NCBI RefSeq assembly: GCF_030908385.1
Contig: NZ_CP133091.1
Location: 2,342,128-2,406,127, forward strand
Direction: 5' to 3'
Length of the DNA stretch: 64,000 bases
From: Mangrovimonas sp. YM274
GTDB taxonomy: Bacteria > Bacteroidota > Bacteroidia > Flavobacteriales > Flavobacteriaceae
A program made the position numbers and the translations under genes. Shown here one piece after another: positions 19,331 through 28,698 of this stretch. The stretch's first letter is position 1; each line of letters starts with the position of its first letter. The notes beneath the pieces were generated by a model. That model was not told the origin of the DNA. It worked only from the letters and a program-made list of their open reading frames with translations, and did no database searches.

Positions 19331-19335
19331 GATTG

Positions 19336-20265
19336 TTAGTGTTTAATTTTAGAAGCTAATAAATAAATTACAGCCATCCTAACAGCCACTCCATTTTGAA
19401 CTTGATCCAAGATAATGGCTTGCTTAGAATCTGCAACATCACTCGTGATTTCTACACCACGGTTAATAGGTCCTGGGTGCATAATGGTAATCTCTTTGTC
19501 CAAAGAGTCCAATAATGCCTTGTTAACACCATACTGTTGAGTATATTCTCTAGTAGACGGGAAATAGCTTATGTCCATGCGCTCATTTTGCACCCTTAGC
19601 ATATTGGCAACATCACACCAATTTAAGGCTTTGCGCAAATTAGTTTCAACCTTTACTCCTAATTTATCGATATATTTTGGAATCAATGTTTTTGGTCCAC
19701 AAACCATTACATTGGCTCCCTGCAACTGCAATGCAAATATGTTGGAAAGCGCTACACGGCTGTGCAAGATATCTCCAACAATTACTACATTTTTACCTCC
19801 AACATCGCCAAGTCGCTCTCTAATGGAATAAGAATCCAACAAAGCCTGAGTAGGATGTTCATGGGCTCCATCTCCGGCATTTACAATGCTGGCATTTACA
19901 TGCTTCGATAAAAACACGCCTGCCCCTGGGTTGGGATGTCTCATTACAACCATATCAACCTTCATGGACAGAATGTTGTTTACGGTATCAATAAGGGTTT
20001 CTCCCTTTTTAACTGAAGACTGCGCCGCAGAGAAGTTAATAACGTCTGCTGAAAGCCTCTTTTCTGCCAGTTCAAAAGACAACTTAGTCCTTGTTGAATT
20101 TTCAAAAAACAGGTTAGCAATAGTAATGTCCCTGAGCGAAGGCACCTTTTTTATAGGCCTATTGATAACTTCTTTGAAGTGATCGGCAGTTTCAAAAATC
20201 AATTGAATATCTTGAGAGTTTAGATATTTAATTCCCAATAAGTGGTTGACACTTAACTCGCTCAT
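19336..20265 (-). CDS. pyrB: Aspartate carbamoyltransferase catalytic subunit
   Basis: First committed step of pyrimidine synthesis: carbamoyl phosphate plus aspartate to carbamoyl aspartate. The carbamoyl-phosphate loop is FFENSTRTKLSFELAEKRL; other family blocks are VVMRHPNPGAG, NAGDGAHEHPTQALLDSYSI and MHPGPINRGVE. The ATG at 20265 gives MSELSVNHLLGIKYL, about 309 residues, the usual length; an in-frame ATG seven codons upstream (20286) is the alternative start. Lies between pyrR (upstream) and a small STAS-like gene. No pyrI regulatory subunit is seen here. Confidence 0.96.
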   Translation of the reverse strand: MSELSVNHLLGIKYLNSQDIQLIFETADHFKEVINRPIKKVPSLRDITIANLFFENSTRTKLSFELAEKRLSADVINFSAAQSSVKKGETLIDTVNNILSMKVDMVVMRHPNPGAGVFLSKHVNASIVNAGDGAHEHPTQALLDSYSIRERLGDVGGKNVVIVGDILHSRVALSNIFALQLQGANVMVCGPKTLIPKYIDKLGVKVETNLRKALNWCDVANMLRVQNERMDISYFPSTREYTQQYGVNKALLDSLDKEITIMHPGPINRGVEITSDVADSKQAIILDQVQNGVAVRMAVIYLLASKIKH

Positions 20266-20330
20266 AGATTTTATTGTTTTCCCCATTACACTGGGGCTGA
20301 TAATTTAAATTCGGTTATTCTTTCAAAAGT

Positions 20331-20882
20331 TTACTCGGCAACTTCCTTCTCTATTAAATACACAGAGTCTTCCCCTTCATTTTCCTTCCAGTTTACCTTG
20401 ACTTTTTCTTTATTGATGGCATCTACCTGACGGCCGCTATAGGTTGGCTGAATTGGCAAGTGTCGGCTAAAACGACGATCTATCAGGGTCAATAATTCAA
20501 TGTCCTTGGGCCTTCCAAAGGACTGTATTGCTGTTAAGGCGGCTCTTATACTTCTACCGGTGTACAGCACATCATCAATAAACACAATATTTTTACCCTC
20601 TACCAAAAAGTTGATTTCGGTAGTGTTGGCTTCCAAGGTTTTGTCACCTCTTCTAAAGTCGTCTCTAAAAAAGGTAATGTCTAAAAATCCTAATTGCAGA
20701 TGCTCTACTTGGTATTCTTCCTGCAACATTTTAGCCAAACGTTGTGCCATAAACTTTCCTCGAGGTTGAATCCCTATAAGGACAGTATCGGTAAAATTAT
20801 TATGATTTTCAATGAGTTGACAGGCCAATCGATGTAGAATGATATTAACCTCTTTAGCATTAAGTAATACTTTTTGACTCAT
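20331..20882 (-). CDS. pyrR: Bifunctional pyr operon regulator / uracil phosphoribosyltransferase
   Basis: 183 residues of type I phosphoribosyltransferase fold. The PRPP-binding loop is VFIDDVLYTGRSIRAAL at about residues 95-111, and the hood/flap begins with TVLIGIQPRG. PyrR in Firmicutes attenuates pyr operons by binding leader RNA; whether the Bacteroidota protein does so is not shown, and no leader attenuator is visible here because the gene itself is first and appears nearly leaderless. Same strand as pyrB with a 65-bp gap. Confidence 0.92.
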   Translation of the reverse strand: MSQKVLLNAKEVNIILHRLACQLIENHNNFTDTVLIGIQPRGKFMAQRLAKMLQEEYQVEHLQLGFLDITFFRDDFRRGDKTLEANTTEINFLVEGKNIVFIDDVLYTGRSIRAALTAIQSFGRPKDIELLTLIDRRFSRHLPIQPTYSGRQVDAINKEKVKVNWKENEGEDSVYLIEKEVAE

Positions 20883-20890
20883 ATTGTTTC

Positions 20891-20898
20891 CAAAGGTA
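20891..20898 (-). promoter_or_regulatory. Putative -7 box (TACCTTTG) of the pyrR operon
   Basis: Minus-strand TACCTTTG matches TAnnTTTG and ends only 8 bp before the pyrR ATG, which would leave a leader of a few bases. No -33 TTTG at the right distance. Confidence 0.35.
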
Positions 20899-20963
20899 TT
20901 TGGATTACAAATTTAAGCTAAAAAATCCTTGTACACAATGTAGATTTTGGATTTAGGCCATAA

Positions 20964-20993
20964 AAAAAGCCTTCAGATTTCTGAAGGCTTTTT
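20964..20993 (-). terminator. Terminator of rpsA
   Basis: Stem AAAAAGCCTTCAG / CTGAAGGCTTTTT (13 bp) with a four-base loop, 20 bp after the rpsA stop codon and followed by T residues on the minus strand. Confidence 0.9.
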
Positions 20994-21012
20994 AGGCTTA
21001 ATGCGGTTTGAA

Positions 21013-22842
21013 TTATTTCTTACCGTCCATTTTATCTTTAAGTGCCTGTAATGCGTCATTAGCATCTCCTAAAGTAGGTTTTGCTTCTGCAGCTTGTGCT
21101 TCTGCTTTTTCAGCAGCAGCTCTTACGTTGGCAGCTTCTTCAGCTCTAAAGATAGCAGTGTGAGAGGCTACAACACGCTTGAATTCTTTATTGAACTCAA
21201 TAATTTTGAATTCAGCTTCTTCACCTTTCTTAAGTTTCTTACCATCTTCTTTTTCTAAGTGACGAGCAGGAACGAATGCTACGATATCCTCATTGAACTC
21301 TACAGTAGCCCCTTTATCTACGATTTCAGAGATTTCTGCTTTGTGAGTTGTGTTGATCGCGAACTCAGTTTCGTACTTATCCCAAGGATTGTCTGTTGTT
21401 TGTTTGTGACCTAAACTTAGTTTACGTCCTTCAACATCCAATTCCAATACTACAACGTCTAACTTGTCTCCTACGTTACAGAACTCACTTGGGTGCTTGA
21501 TTTTCTTAGTCCAAGATAAATCAGAGATGTAGATCAATCCGTCAATACCTTCTTCCAATTCTACAAATACACCAAAGTTTGTAAAGTTACGCACGATACC
21601 TGTGTGGTGAGAACCTACAGGGTACTTAGAAGTAATGTCTGTCCATGGATCTGGAGTCAATTGCTTGATACCAAGAGACATCTTACGATCTTCTCTATCC
21701 AAAGTCAAGATAACTGCTTCGATTTCATCTCCAACAGATACAAAATCTTGAGCAGAACGCAAGTGAGTAGACCAAGACATTTCAGAAACGTGAACCAATC
21801 CTTCAACACCGTCAGCTACTTCGATAAATGCACCGTAATCTGCAATTACAACTACTTTACCTTTTACTTTATCTCCTACTTTAACGTCTTCTCCAAGCGC
21901 TTCCCAAGGGTGCTTGCTCAACTGCTTCAATCCTAATTGGATTCTTGATTTGTTTTCATCAAAATCAAGGATTACAACGTTAAGTTTTTGGTCTAGTTCC
22001 ACAATTTCGTTCGGGTGGTTAATTCTTGACCAAGAAAGGTCTGTAATGTGAATTAATCCATCTACACCACCAAGATCAATAAACACACCGTAAGATGTAA
22101 TGTTTTTAACAACACCTTCCAATACTTGACCTTTTTCTAACTGACCGATGATTTCTTTTTTCTGTTCTTCGATGTCAGCTTCGATAAGTGCTTTGTGAGA
22201 TACTACTATGTTCTTAAATTCGTGGTTGATCTTAACAACTTTGAATTCCATAGTTTTATTTACATATTGATCGTAATCTCTAATTGGCTTCACGTCGATT
22301 TGAGAACCTGGCAAGAATGCTTCGATTCCGAATACGTCAACGATCATACCACCTTTAGTTCTACATTTAACGAAACCGTTAACGATTTCTCCACTTTCGT
22401 GAGCAGCGTTAACACGATCCCAAGCTTTGATTACACGAGCTTTACGGTGAGACAACACCAATTGTCCAGTAGCATCTTCACGAACATCGATCAATACTTC
22501 TACTTTGTCACCAACTTTAAGGTTAGGGTTGTAACGAAACTCGTTTAAAGAGATTACACCTTCAGACTTAGCGTTGATGTCGATGATAGCGTCACGATCT
22601 GTAATGTGAACTACTACACCTTCTACAACTTCATCATCTAAAGTGTCAACGAAATTTTCAGAAACTAATTTTTCAAATTCTTGTAATTGTTGATCGTCAA
22701 CTTGGTCAATTCCTTCTTCGTAATTGTGCCAGTTGAAATCTTTTAAGAATTTTTCTGGGTTTGCTTGAGCTTCAGATACTGGAGCCTTAACAGTTTTAGC
22801 TTCAGTTGCTTCAACTTCTGCTTGTTTTGCGTTTTCAGCCAT
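21013..22842 (-). CDS. rpsA: 30S ribosomal protein S1
   Basis: 609 residues with an acidic/alanine-rich N-terminal extension and six S1 RNA-binding domains, seen as repeated cores such as VVEGVVVHITDRDAIIDI, GEIVNGFVKCRTKGG, VVKNITSYGVFIDLGG, VVVIADYGAFIEV, IVRNFTNFGVFVEL and AEISEIVDKGATVEF. It brings mRNA to the 30S subunit; this matters more than usual in Bacteroidota, where most mRNAs lack Shine-Dalgarno sequences. Located downstream of porQ-cmk but with its own promoter and about 110 bases of leader. Confidence 0.97.
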   Translation of the reverse strand: MAENAKQAEVEATEAKTVKAPVSEAQANPEKFLKDFNWHNYEEGIDQVDDQQLQEFEKLVSENFVDTLDDEVVEGVVVHITDRDAIIDINAKSEGVISLNEFRYNPNLKVGDKVEVLIDVREDATGQLVLSHRKARVIKAWDRVNAAHESGEIVNGFVKCRTKGGMIVDVFGIEAFLPGSQIDVKPIRDYDQYVNKTMEFKVVKINHEFKNIVVSHKALIEADIEEQKKEIIGQLEKGQVLEGVVKNITSYGVFIDLGGVDGLIHITDLSWSRINHPNEIVELDQKLNVVILDFDENKSRIQLGLKQLSKHPWEALGEDVKVGDKVKGKVVVIADYGAFIEVADGVEGLVHVSEMSWSTHLRSAQDFVSVGDEIEAVILTLDREDRKMSLGIKQLTPDPWTDITSKYPVGSHHTGIVRNFTNFGVFVELEEGIDGLIYISDLSWTKKIKHPSEFCNVGDKLDVVVLELDVEGRKLSLGHKQTTDNPWDKYETEFAINTTHKAEISEIVDKGATVEFNEDIVAFVPARHLEKEDGKKLKKGEEAEFKIIEFNKEFKRVVASHTAIFRAEEAANVRAAAEKAEAQAAEAKPTLGDANDALQALKDKMDGKK

Positions 22843-22962
22843 GTGCTGATAATAATTTGTATTCTGTATATTTGAAAAGTGTCATGCGGAAACACACAGA
22901 AGAATTATTGTTTATTTTTTTAAAAGTCCTTTTTTACTTTTCCAATCCGCCAAAAAGGAGTG

Positions 22963-22994
22963 CAAAAATACAACTATAAAACAAAATAAACAAA
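22963..22994 (-). promoter_or_regulatory. Two-part Bacteroidota promoter of rpsA
   Basis: On the minus strand: TTTG (22994-22991), 20 bp, TATTTTTG (22970-22963). Both elements and the spacing fit the -33/-7 consensus of Bacteroidota housekeeping sigma. It implies a leader of roughly 110 bases before the rpsA ATG, long compared with other genes in this window. Confidence 0.6.
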
Positions 22995-23050
22995 CAATTC
23001 ACTCAAAGGATAAACTTCTGATTTTAAATAATTAAAAAGAAGGATTTCTA

Positions 23051-23749
23051 TTAGCTATTTTTTATAGAAATAGCCTTTTGTGCCAGATCTAAAATTTTAT
23101 CGAACTGCTCTTGCAAGCTCAAGTAAGAATTATCAATTAAGATCGCGTCGTCAGCCTGCACAAGCGGTGAATCTTTTCTAGTAGAGTCCAAATGATCACG
23201 TGTTTGCACATTTTGCAACACCGATTCATAATCTACCTCATCCCCACGTTGCACCAACTCGTCATAACGACGTCGGGCTCTTGTTTCGGGAGAAGCTGTC
23301 ATGAAAATTTTCAATTCAGCATTTGGGAATACCACAGTACCAATATCACGGCCATCCATAACAACCCCCTTATCCTCTCCTATTTTACGCTGCAAAGCCA
23401 CTTGCTTTTCGCGAACTTCCGGCACCGCAGCAATTTGGCTAACCAAATTGGAGACTTCTAACGTCCTGATATCTTTTTCTACATTTATGCCGTTAAGATA
23501 CACTTCGGCATACCCTAATTCTGGATTGAATTGAAATGAAATTGAAATATCTTCCAATTGATTTAACAGCCCTTCTTTATTGAAATTTGTTTCATCAATA
23601 AAATTATTCCTCATAGCATAAAGCGTCACCGCTCTATACATAGCACCTGAATCCACATAAACATAACCTAAGGCCTTGGCCAATGATTTTGCTACTGTAC
23701 TTTTACCTGTTGAAGAAAAGCCATCAATGGCTATGGTGATATTCTGCAT
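23051..23749 (-). CDS. cmk: Cytidylate kinase
   Basis: Phosphorylates CMP and dCMP with ATP. 232 residues; P-loop GFSSTGKSTVAK at the N-terminus, the CMP-binding region VDSGAMYRAVTLYA and the LID-type DGRDIGTVVFPNAELKIFM..RARRRYDEL. Its ATG shares one base with the porQ stop codon (TAATG), so the two are translationally coupled; the porQ-cmk pairing is common in Bacteroidota. Confidence 0.96.
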   Translation of the reverse strand: MQNITIAIDGFSSTGKSTVAKSLAKALGYVYVDSGAMYRAVTLYAMRNNFIDETNFNKEGLLNQLEDISISFQFNPELGYAEVYLNGINVEKDIRTLEVSNLVSQIAAVPEVREKQVALQRKIGEDKGVVMDGRDIGTVVFPNAELKIFMTASPETRARRRYDELVQRGDEVDYESVLQNVQTRDHLDSTRKDSPLVQADDAILIDNSYLSLQEQFDKILDLAQKAISIKNS

Positions 23750-24768
23750 TATCTCAAATCTATTTGCAACCCAAAAAAATTAGTGTTTGAAGCACTGGTA
23801 TATCTGGCATGGGTATAACTGAATCTTAATTTATTAAGTTTCAAGCCAACTCCAAAGGATAATCCCGAAAAATTACGCTGATCTTCAATACGCAACTCCT
23901 CCGATCGTCTAAAGTTATAGCCTAATCTTAAATTAAACCCTCGATCTGGAAACAGTTCTGCCGCCACAATAGTATGCCGCAATACTTGGTTGAAAAAACC
24001 AACCTTTTCTTGAGTTTGGTTGCCTTCCAAATCGGTAGTGGCTCTTGCTGGGTTTGAAACCCCAATGGGCCATTCCTGTAAATTCTCGAACGTTAAATGC
24101 CAACGTAATGGGACATTCTCCAATTGTTGCGACAATCCCAAATTCACTTCTAAAGGAAGGTTTTCATTTTGTCCGGCATAGGTTTTCAACTGAGCTCCTG
24201 CATTTCTAACCGTTATAGCCGCATTAAATCCTAAATCTTCATCGATATAAATCACCCCTAAATCTACCGCAGCCCCAATAGAGTTGTACTGCTCTAGTTT
24301 GGAGGTAATAAACTTTACATTCGCACCAAAATAAAAATCCGAATACCCTATTTGCCTTGCATACCCAAAGGATATTGCTGCTTCGTTTCCAGAAAAAGAA
24401 CCTGTAGACACTCCATTTTCATCATAGCCATCAAAATCGCCATAATTAATGTAGGTAACTCCCATATGAAAGGTTTGCACCCTGCGGTCCCAAGTGTAAG
24501 CATAGGCACCTGTTCCATAACTGATCCCTCCTAAATAACTACTGTAGTTAAGAGCTAACTGATTATCCATTTCATTATTGATAGTTGCAGGGTTATAGAT
24601 AGCTCCCGTAACATCATAATCGTAGTTGGTAATGACCTTTCCTCCTAAAGCGGCTTGCCTTGGAGAAGACACAAGATTTAGAAATTGATAGGTAGATTCA
24701 CCGCCTAATTGCGAGTAAATGGTTGATACAGTGAAAAGACAAAAAAAAGTGGTAAACCTCTTTAGCAT
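23749..24768 (-). CDS. porQ: Type IX secretion system protein PorQ
   Basis: 339 residues with a signal peptide ending near residue 19 (TIYSQ) and the conserved opening LGGESTYQFLNLVSSPRQAALGG, then a row of amphipathic strands consistent with an outer-membrane beta-barrel ending in FFGLQIDLR. PorQ is part of the T9SS attachment complex together with PorU, PorV and PorZ, which attaches or releases cargo at the cell surface. It overlaps cmk by one base. It would serve the cargo proteins encoded elsewhere in this window. Confidence 0.93.
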   Translation of the reverse strand: MLKRFTTFFCLFTVSTIYSQLGGESTYQFLNLVSSPRQAALGGKVITNYDYDVTGAIYNPATINNEMDNQLALNYSSYLGGISYGTGAYAYTWDRRVQTFHMGVTYINYGDFDGYDENGVSTGSFSGNEAAISFGYARQIGYSDFYFGANVKFITSKLEQYNSIGAAVDLGVIYIDEDLGFNAAITVRNAGAQLKTYAGQNENLPLEVNLGLSQQLENVPLRWHLTFENLQEWPIGVSNPARATTDLEGNQTQEKVGFFNQVLRHTIVAAELFPDRGFNLRLGYNFRRSEELRIEDQRNFSGLSFGVGLKLNKLRFSYTHARYTSASNTNFFGLQIDLR

Positions 24769-24831
24769 AGGTGTGCAAAGTAAACAAATCTTACTTAAAA
24801 CGAATGCATGTTTGATTTATTTTTCTTGCAT

Positions 24832-24863
24832 AAAAAAACCTCAATTTTCATTGAGGTTTTTTT
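24832..24863 (-). terminator. Terminator of lon
   Basis: Stem AAAAAAACCTCAA / TTGAGGTTTTTTT (13 bp) with a six-base loop, 20 bp downstream of the lon stop; separates lon from porQ. Confidence 0.9.
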
Positions 24864-24883
24864 ATTGATTTAGACTCTTTTCA

Positions 24884-27334
24884 TTACAAAGTCTTTGCAT
24901 TATCCACTTTTTGATTGGTAAGTGCCAACTTAAGCACTTCACTCATATCAGTAACATAATGGAACTTAAGACCTTTTAAGTATTCGGCCTTTATTTCTTC
25001 AATATCACGTCTGTTTTCTTCACACAGTAAAATTTCTTTGATTCTAGCGCGTTTAGCCGCCAATATCTTTTCCTTGATACCACCAACTGGCAAAACTTTT
25101 CCTCTTAAAGTAATCTCCCCAGTCATAGCCAAACTATTCTTCACTTTTCGTTGTGTGAACAACGACACCAATGATGTCAACATCGTCACCCCGGCACTTG
25201 GCCCATCCTTAGGCGTGGCTCCTTCCGGCACGTGGATATGCACATTGTATTTATCAAAAACATCTGGATTAATATCAAATTCTTCGGCATGTGCTTTGAT
25301 GTATTCCATGGCAATAGTAGCCGACTCTTTCATGACCTTACCTAAATTACCAGTAATACTTAAATTCCCTTTTCCTTTAGATAAAATAGATTCTATAAAG
25401 AGAATATCTCCCCCTACACTTGTCCAAGCCAAACCGGTTACTACACCGGCAACATTGTTGTTTTCATATTTATCACGCTCCAATCGTGGCGCCCCCAAAA
25501 CCTTGATAATATCTTCATTGGTCACCTTGACATTATAGGATTCCTCCATGGCGATGTTTTTGGCCGCATGCCTTACCATTTTGGCAATCTGTTTTTCCAA
25601 TCCTCTCACCCCAGATTCGCGTGTGTACCCTTCTACAATTTTTTCTAATTGCGGCTTAGCTATTTTCAAATCTTTAGTTGAGAGTCCATGTTCCTCTAAT
25701 TGTTTAGGCAACAAGTGGCGTTTAGCAATCTCCACTTTTTCTTCAATAGTATATCCGCTTACGTTGATAATTTCCATTCTATCCCTCAACGCAGGCTGAA
25801 TAGTATTAAGGCTATTGGATGTAGCAATAAACATAACTTTGGAAAGGTCATAGCCCATTTCCAAGAAATTGTCGTAGAACTCACTGTTTTGCTCTGGGTC
25901 CAACACTTCCAGCATTGCGGAAGATGGATCTCCTTGATGACTATTGGATAATTTATCTATTTCATCCAAAACAAATACGGGATTGGAAGTCCCCGCCTTT
26001 TTAAGACTTTGCAGGATTCTACCAGGCATAGCTCCAATATAGGTTTTACGGTGCCCTCTAATTTCGGCTTCGTCACGTAAACCACCTAATGACATTCTTA
26101 CATACTCTCTACCCAATGCCTCGGCAATAGATTTCCCCAAAGAAGTTTTCCCCACACCCGGAGGTCCGTACAAACACAAAATAGGAGATTTCATATCGTT
26201 ACGCAGTTTTAACACCGCTAAGTACTCCACAATTCTATCCTTAACATCATCAAGTCCATAATGGTCTCGATCCAAGATTTTTCTAGCACGTTTTAAATCG
26301 AAGTTATCCTTGCTATATTCGTTCCATGGTAAATCCAAGAACAAATCCAAGTAGTTACGCTGAATAGAATATTCGGCTACCTGAGGATTCATACGTTGCA
26401 ATTTGGAAACTTCCTTATTGAAATGCTCCTCTACATCTTCAGTCCAAACCTTATCTCTGGCACGCAATTTCATTTCCTCAATTTCCTCTTCATATGATGT
26501 ACCACCAAGCTCTTCCTGAATGGTTTTCATTTGCTGATGAAGGAAATACTCGCGTTGCTGTTGGTTCATATCACTTTGAACCTTGGACTGAATATCGTTT
26601 TTAAGCTCCAATTTTTGAAACTCGATATTCATATATTTTAGGGTCGCCAAAGCACGCTCCTTCAAATCGTTTATTTCAAGAAGCTTTTGTTTTTCTTCCA
26701 CAGAAAGATTCATATTGGAAGACACAAAATTCACCAAGAAGGAATTGCTTTCAATGTTTTTGATCGCAAAGCTTGCCTCTGTTGGAATATTTGGACTTTC
26801 CTTGATAATTTGAAGCGCTAAATCTTTAATGGACTCAATTATCGCGGAAAATTCAGCATTATTGGGAGCTGGCTTTGCCTCTGATAAATCCTGGATCGTT
26901 GCCGTCATGTAAGGCTCCTCACTAACCACTTCGTTAATTTCAAAACGTTTTTTACCTTGAATGATAATGGTCGTATTTCCGTCAGGCATCTTTAATACCT
27001 TTAAGATTTTAGCTACAGTCCCCGTTTTGAAAATATCCTTTGCACTAGGATCCTCTACATTTTCATCCTTTTGGGATACCACACCAATTACCTTACCTCC
27101 GTTATTGGCATCGTTAATCAACTTAATGGATTTATCACGACCGGCGGTAATAGGAATCACAACACCAGGAAATAATACCGTATTCCTTAGCGGCAATATT
27201 GGCAATGATTCCGGTAGGACTTCATTATTGATTTCTGCCTCATCCTCAGGGGTCATTAAAGGAATTAACTCTGAATTTTCATCGAACTCCTGAAATGACA
27301 AACTGTCAAGACTTAAAAAATTAGATTTCGCCAT
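24884..27334 (-). CDS. lon: ATP-dependent protease La (Lon)
   Basis: 816 residues. N-terminal substrate-binding LAN domain ([19 protein letters not shown]), AAA+ module with Walker [12 protein letters not shown] at about residue 390 and Walker [11 protein letters not shown], and a C-terminal serine protease domain with the catalytic Ser in [11 protein letters not shown] (about 710) and Lys in [13 protein letters not shown] (about 752). Degrades damaged and regulatory proteins in the cytoplasm. Length is normal. Divergent from the ECF sigma gene at 27569; the shared 234-bp spacer holds a striking AT-rich hairpin. Confidence 0.97.
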   Translation of the reverse strand: MAKSNFLSLDSLSFQEFDENSELIPLMTPEDEAEINNEVLPESLPILPLRNTVLFPGVVIPITAGRDKSIKLINDANNGGKVIGVVSQKDENVEDPSAKDIFKTGTVAKILKVLKMPDGNTTIIIQGKKRFEINEVVSEEPYMTATIQDLSEAKPAPNNAEFSAIIESIKDLALQIIKESPNIPTEASFAIKNIESNSFLVNFVSSNMNLSVEEKQKLLEINDLKERALATLKYMNIEFQKLELKNDIQSKVQSDMNQQQREYFLHQQMKTIQEELGGTSYEEEIEEMKLRARDKVWTEDVEEHFNKEVSKLQRMNPQVAEYSIQRNYLDLFLDLPWNEYSKDNFDLKRARKILDRDHYGLDDVKDRIVEYLAVLKLRNDMKSPILCLYGPPGVGKTSLGKSIAEALGREYVRMSLGGLRDEAEIRGHRKTYIGAMPGRILQSLKKAGTSNPVFVLDEIDKLSNSHQGDPSSAMLEVLDPEQNSEFYDNFLEMGYDLSKVMFIATSNSLNTIQPALRDRMEIINVSGYTIEEKVEIAKRHLLPKQLEEHGLSTKDLKIAKPQLEKIVEGYTRESGVRGLEKQIAKMVRHAAKNIAMEESYNVKVTNEDIIKVLGAPRLERDKYENNNVAGVVTGLAWTSVGGDILFIESILSKGKGNLSITGNLGKVMKESATIAMEYIKAHAEEFDINPDVFDKYNVHIHVPEGATPKDGPSAGVTMLTSLVSLFTQRKVKNSLAMTGEITLRGKVLPVGGIKEKILAAKRARIKEILLCEENRRDIEEIKAEYLKGLKFHYVTDMSEVLKLALTNQKVDNAKTL

Positions 27335-27480
27335 AGATATATTTTGGTCATTCTGTCACCTCTTTAGTAACCGAATTTACATTTTACTTACGTTAAACAA
27401 AATTAAACACATACTGCAAACCAATGTTTTAGCATGTTTTCATATTATTTTCTGCTATATTTATTCAATAGTTATGCCAT

Positions 27481-27511
27481 TGCTAAAAAAATACAACAGA
27501 TTTTTTTAGCA
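27481..27511. repeat. Perfect 11-bp inverted repeat in the lon/sigma intergenic region
   Basis: TGCTAAAAAAA at 27481-27491 and TTTTTTTAGCA at 27501-27511, nine bases apart. It lies between divergent starts, so is not at the end of any gene; it could be an operator or a DNA structural element rather than a terminator. Confidence 0.5.
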
Positions 27512-27514
27512 AAC

Positions 27515-27540
27515 TGTAACAAATTCCTTTCAACGCCATC
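27515..27540 (+). promoter_or_regulatory. Candidate ECF-type promoter (TGTAACAAA ... CGCCATC)
   Basis: TGTAACAAA at 27515-27523 resembles the AAC-containing -35 element of ECF sigma promoters and CGCC at 27534-27537 could be the -10 part, about 30-50 bp before the sigma gene start. The spacing is shorter than usual, so this is tentative; it would fit autoregulation of the operon. Confidence 0.25.
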
Positions 27541-27568
27541 TTTATACTAAACAATTGTTTTTTTGACC

Positions 27569-28123
27569 TTGACCAAGCAAAATATAGAGCAACTATTACA
27601 ACTCTGCAATAAAGGCAACCAAAAAGCTCAAATGGAAGTCTATAACAGATATTACAGAGCCATGTACAATACTGCCTACAGAATTGTTCAAGACAAATAT
27701 GAGGCTGAAGATATTATGCAAGAATCCTTTTTGACGGCTTTTACAAAACTGGACAGCTTGAAAGTTTACAGCACATTTGGAGCATGGTTAAAACGAATAA
27801 CAATTAACAACAGTATCCACAGATACAACAAAAACAGTAAACATAATGATATCCATTTGGATGATGTCCTTTATAAAGTGGAAGACCAAAGTGGCATCAC
27901 GGAAGATTATGAGTTTACCAACTTAAAAGCCAAACAGGTAATGGACACGATGAAAACCTTGAAGGAAAACTACAAAATATGTCTTACCCTTCATTTAGTT
28001 GAAGGCTACGACTATGAAGAAATTTCCGAAATCATGAATATTTCATATGCCAATTGCCGCACCATGATCTCTAGAGCTAAAGATAGCTTAAGACAAAAAC
28101 TTCAGCTAATTGCTGAGCATTAA
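27569..28123 (+). CDS. RNA polymerase ECF-type sigma-70 factor
   Basis: About 184 residues. Region 2: YNRYYRAMYNTAYRIVQDKYEAEDIMQESFLTAFTKLDS with the AEDIMQESFL core; region 4: LKENYKICLTLHLVEGYDYEEISEIMNISYANCRTMISRAKDSLRQ, a helix-turn-helix for the -35 element. No ATG is available near the N-terminus; the TTG at 27569 gives MTKQNIEQLLQLCNKG, the usual family start, while a second TTG two codons upstream (27563) is the alternative. First gene of an operon with a membrane anti-sigma-like protein (gap 8 bp) and two exported beta-solenoid proteins, suggesting an envelope-sensing role. Confidence 0.92.
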   Translation: MTKQNIEQLLQLCNKGNQKAQMEVYNRYYRAMYNTAYRIVQDKYEAEDIMQESFLTAFTKLDSLKVYSTFGAWLKRITINNSIHRYNKNSKHNDIHLDDVLYKVEDQSGITEDYEFTNLKAKQVMDTMKTLKENYKICLTLHLVEGYDYEEISEIMNISYANCRTMISRAKDSLRQKLQLIAEH

Positions 28124-28131
28124 ACAAAACG

Positions 28132-28698
28132 ATGAAACGAGATAATCTAGACAAACTGTTTGACTCCATAAAGGACGATTTGGATTACGAGATGCCAAAC
28201 CTTGGCCATCAAGGTCGTTTTTTGGAAAAGCTACAAACACAAAACCAAACTCCCCCTGTTGCCCAACCAAGGATGAAAGGTTCCTATTGGCAAAACGCGC
28301 TGGCAATTGCTGCTTCCATAGTTATTGCACTTGGACTATTTACTGTGTTCATGCAGAATCCGGAACCTAAAGATTTGGCCAGCGTGTCTCCAGAATTGTC
28401 TAAAACGCAAACATTTTTTACAGCTGCCATTGAGCAAGAACTAGCAACTCTAAAAAATGAACGGTCCCCGGAAACAGAAAAGCTCATTGATGATGCCTTA
28501 AAACAAATGGAGGTTCTAGAAAAAAAATATGAAACCTTAAAAATAGATTTAACACAAAGTGGCGATGATAAACGCGTAATCTACGCCATGATTTCAAACT
28601 TCCAAAGCAGAATAGATTTACTCAACGATGTTTTGGAGAACATAAAACAAGTAAAACAGTTAAAGCAAGAATACAATGAAAACCAAGTTACCATATAA
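28132..28698 (+). CDS. Probable anti-sigma factor, single-pass membrane protein
   Basis: 188 residues: a cytoplasmic N-terminal part (MKRDNLDKLFDSIKDDLDYEMP), one transmembrane helix at about residues 52-72 (ALAIAASIVIALGLFTVFM), then a periplasmic, strongly helical, probably coiled-coil region (KLIDDALKQMEVLEKKYETL). No sequence motif proves anti-sigma function; it is inferred from the topology and from the position 8 bp after the ECF sigma gene. Its last 23 bases overlap the start of the next gene. Confidence 0.72.
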   Translation: MKRDNLDKLFDSIKDDLDYEMPNLGHQGRFLEKLQTQNQTPPVAQPRMKGSYWQNALAIAASIVIALGLFTVFMQNPEPKDLASVSPELSKTQTFFTAAIEQELATLKNERSPETEKLIDDALKQMEVLEKKYETLKIDLTQSGDDKRVIYAMISNFQSRIDLLNDVLENIKQVKQLKQEYNENQVTI

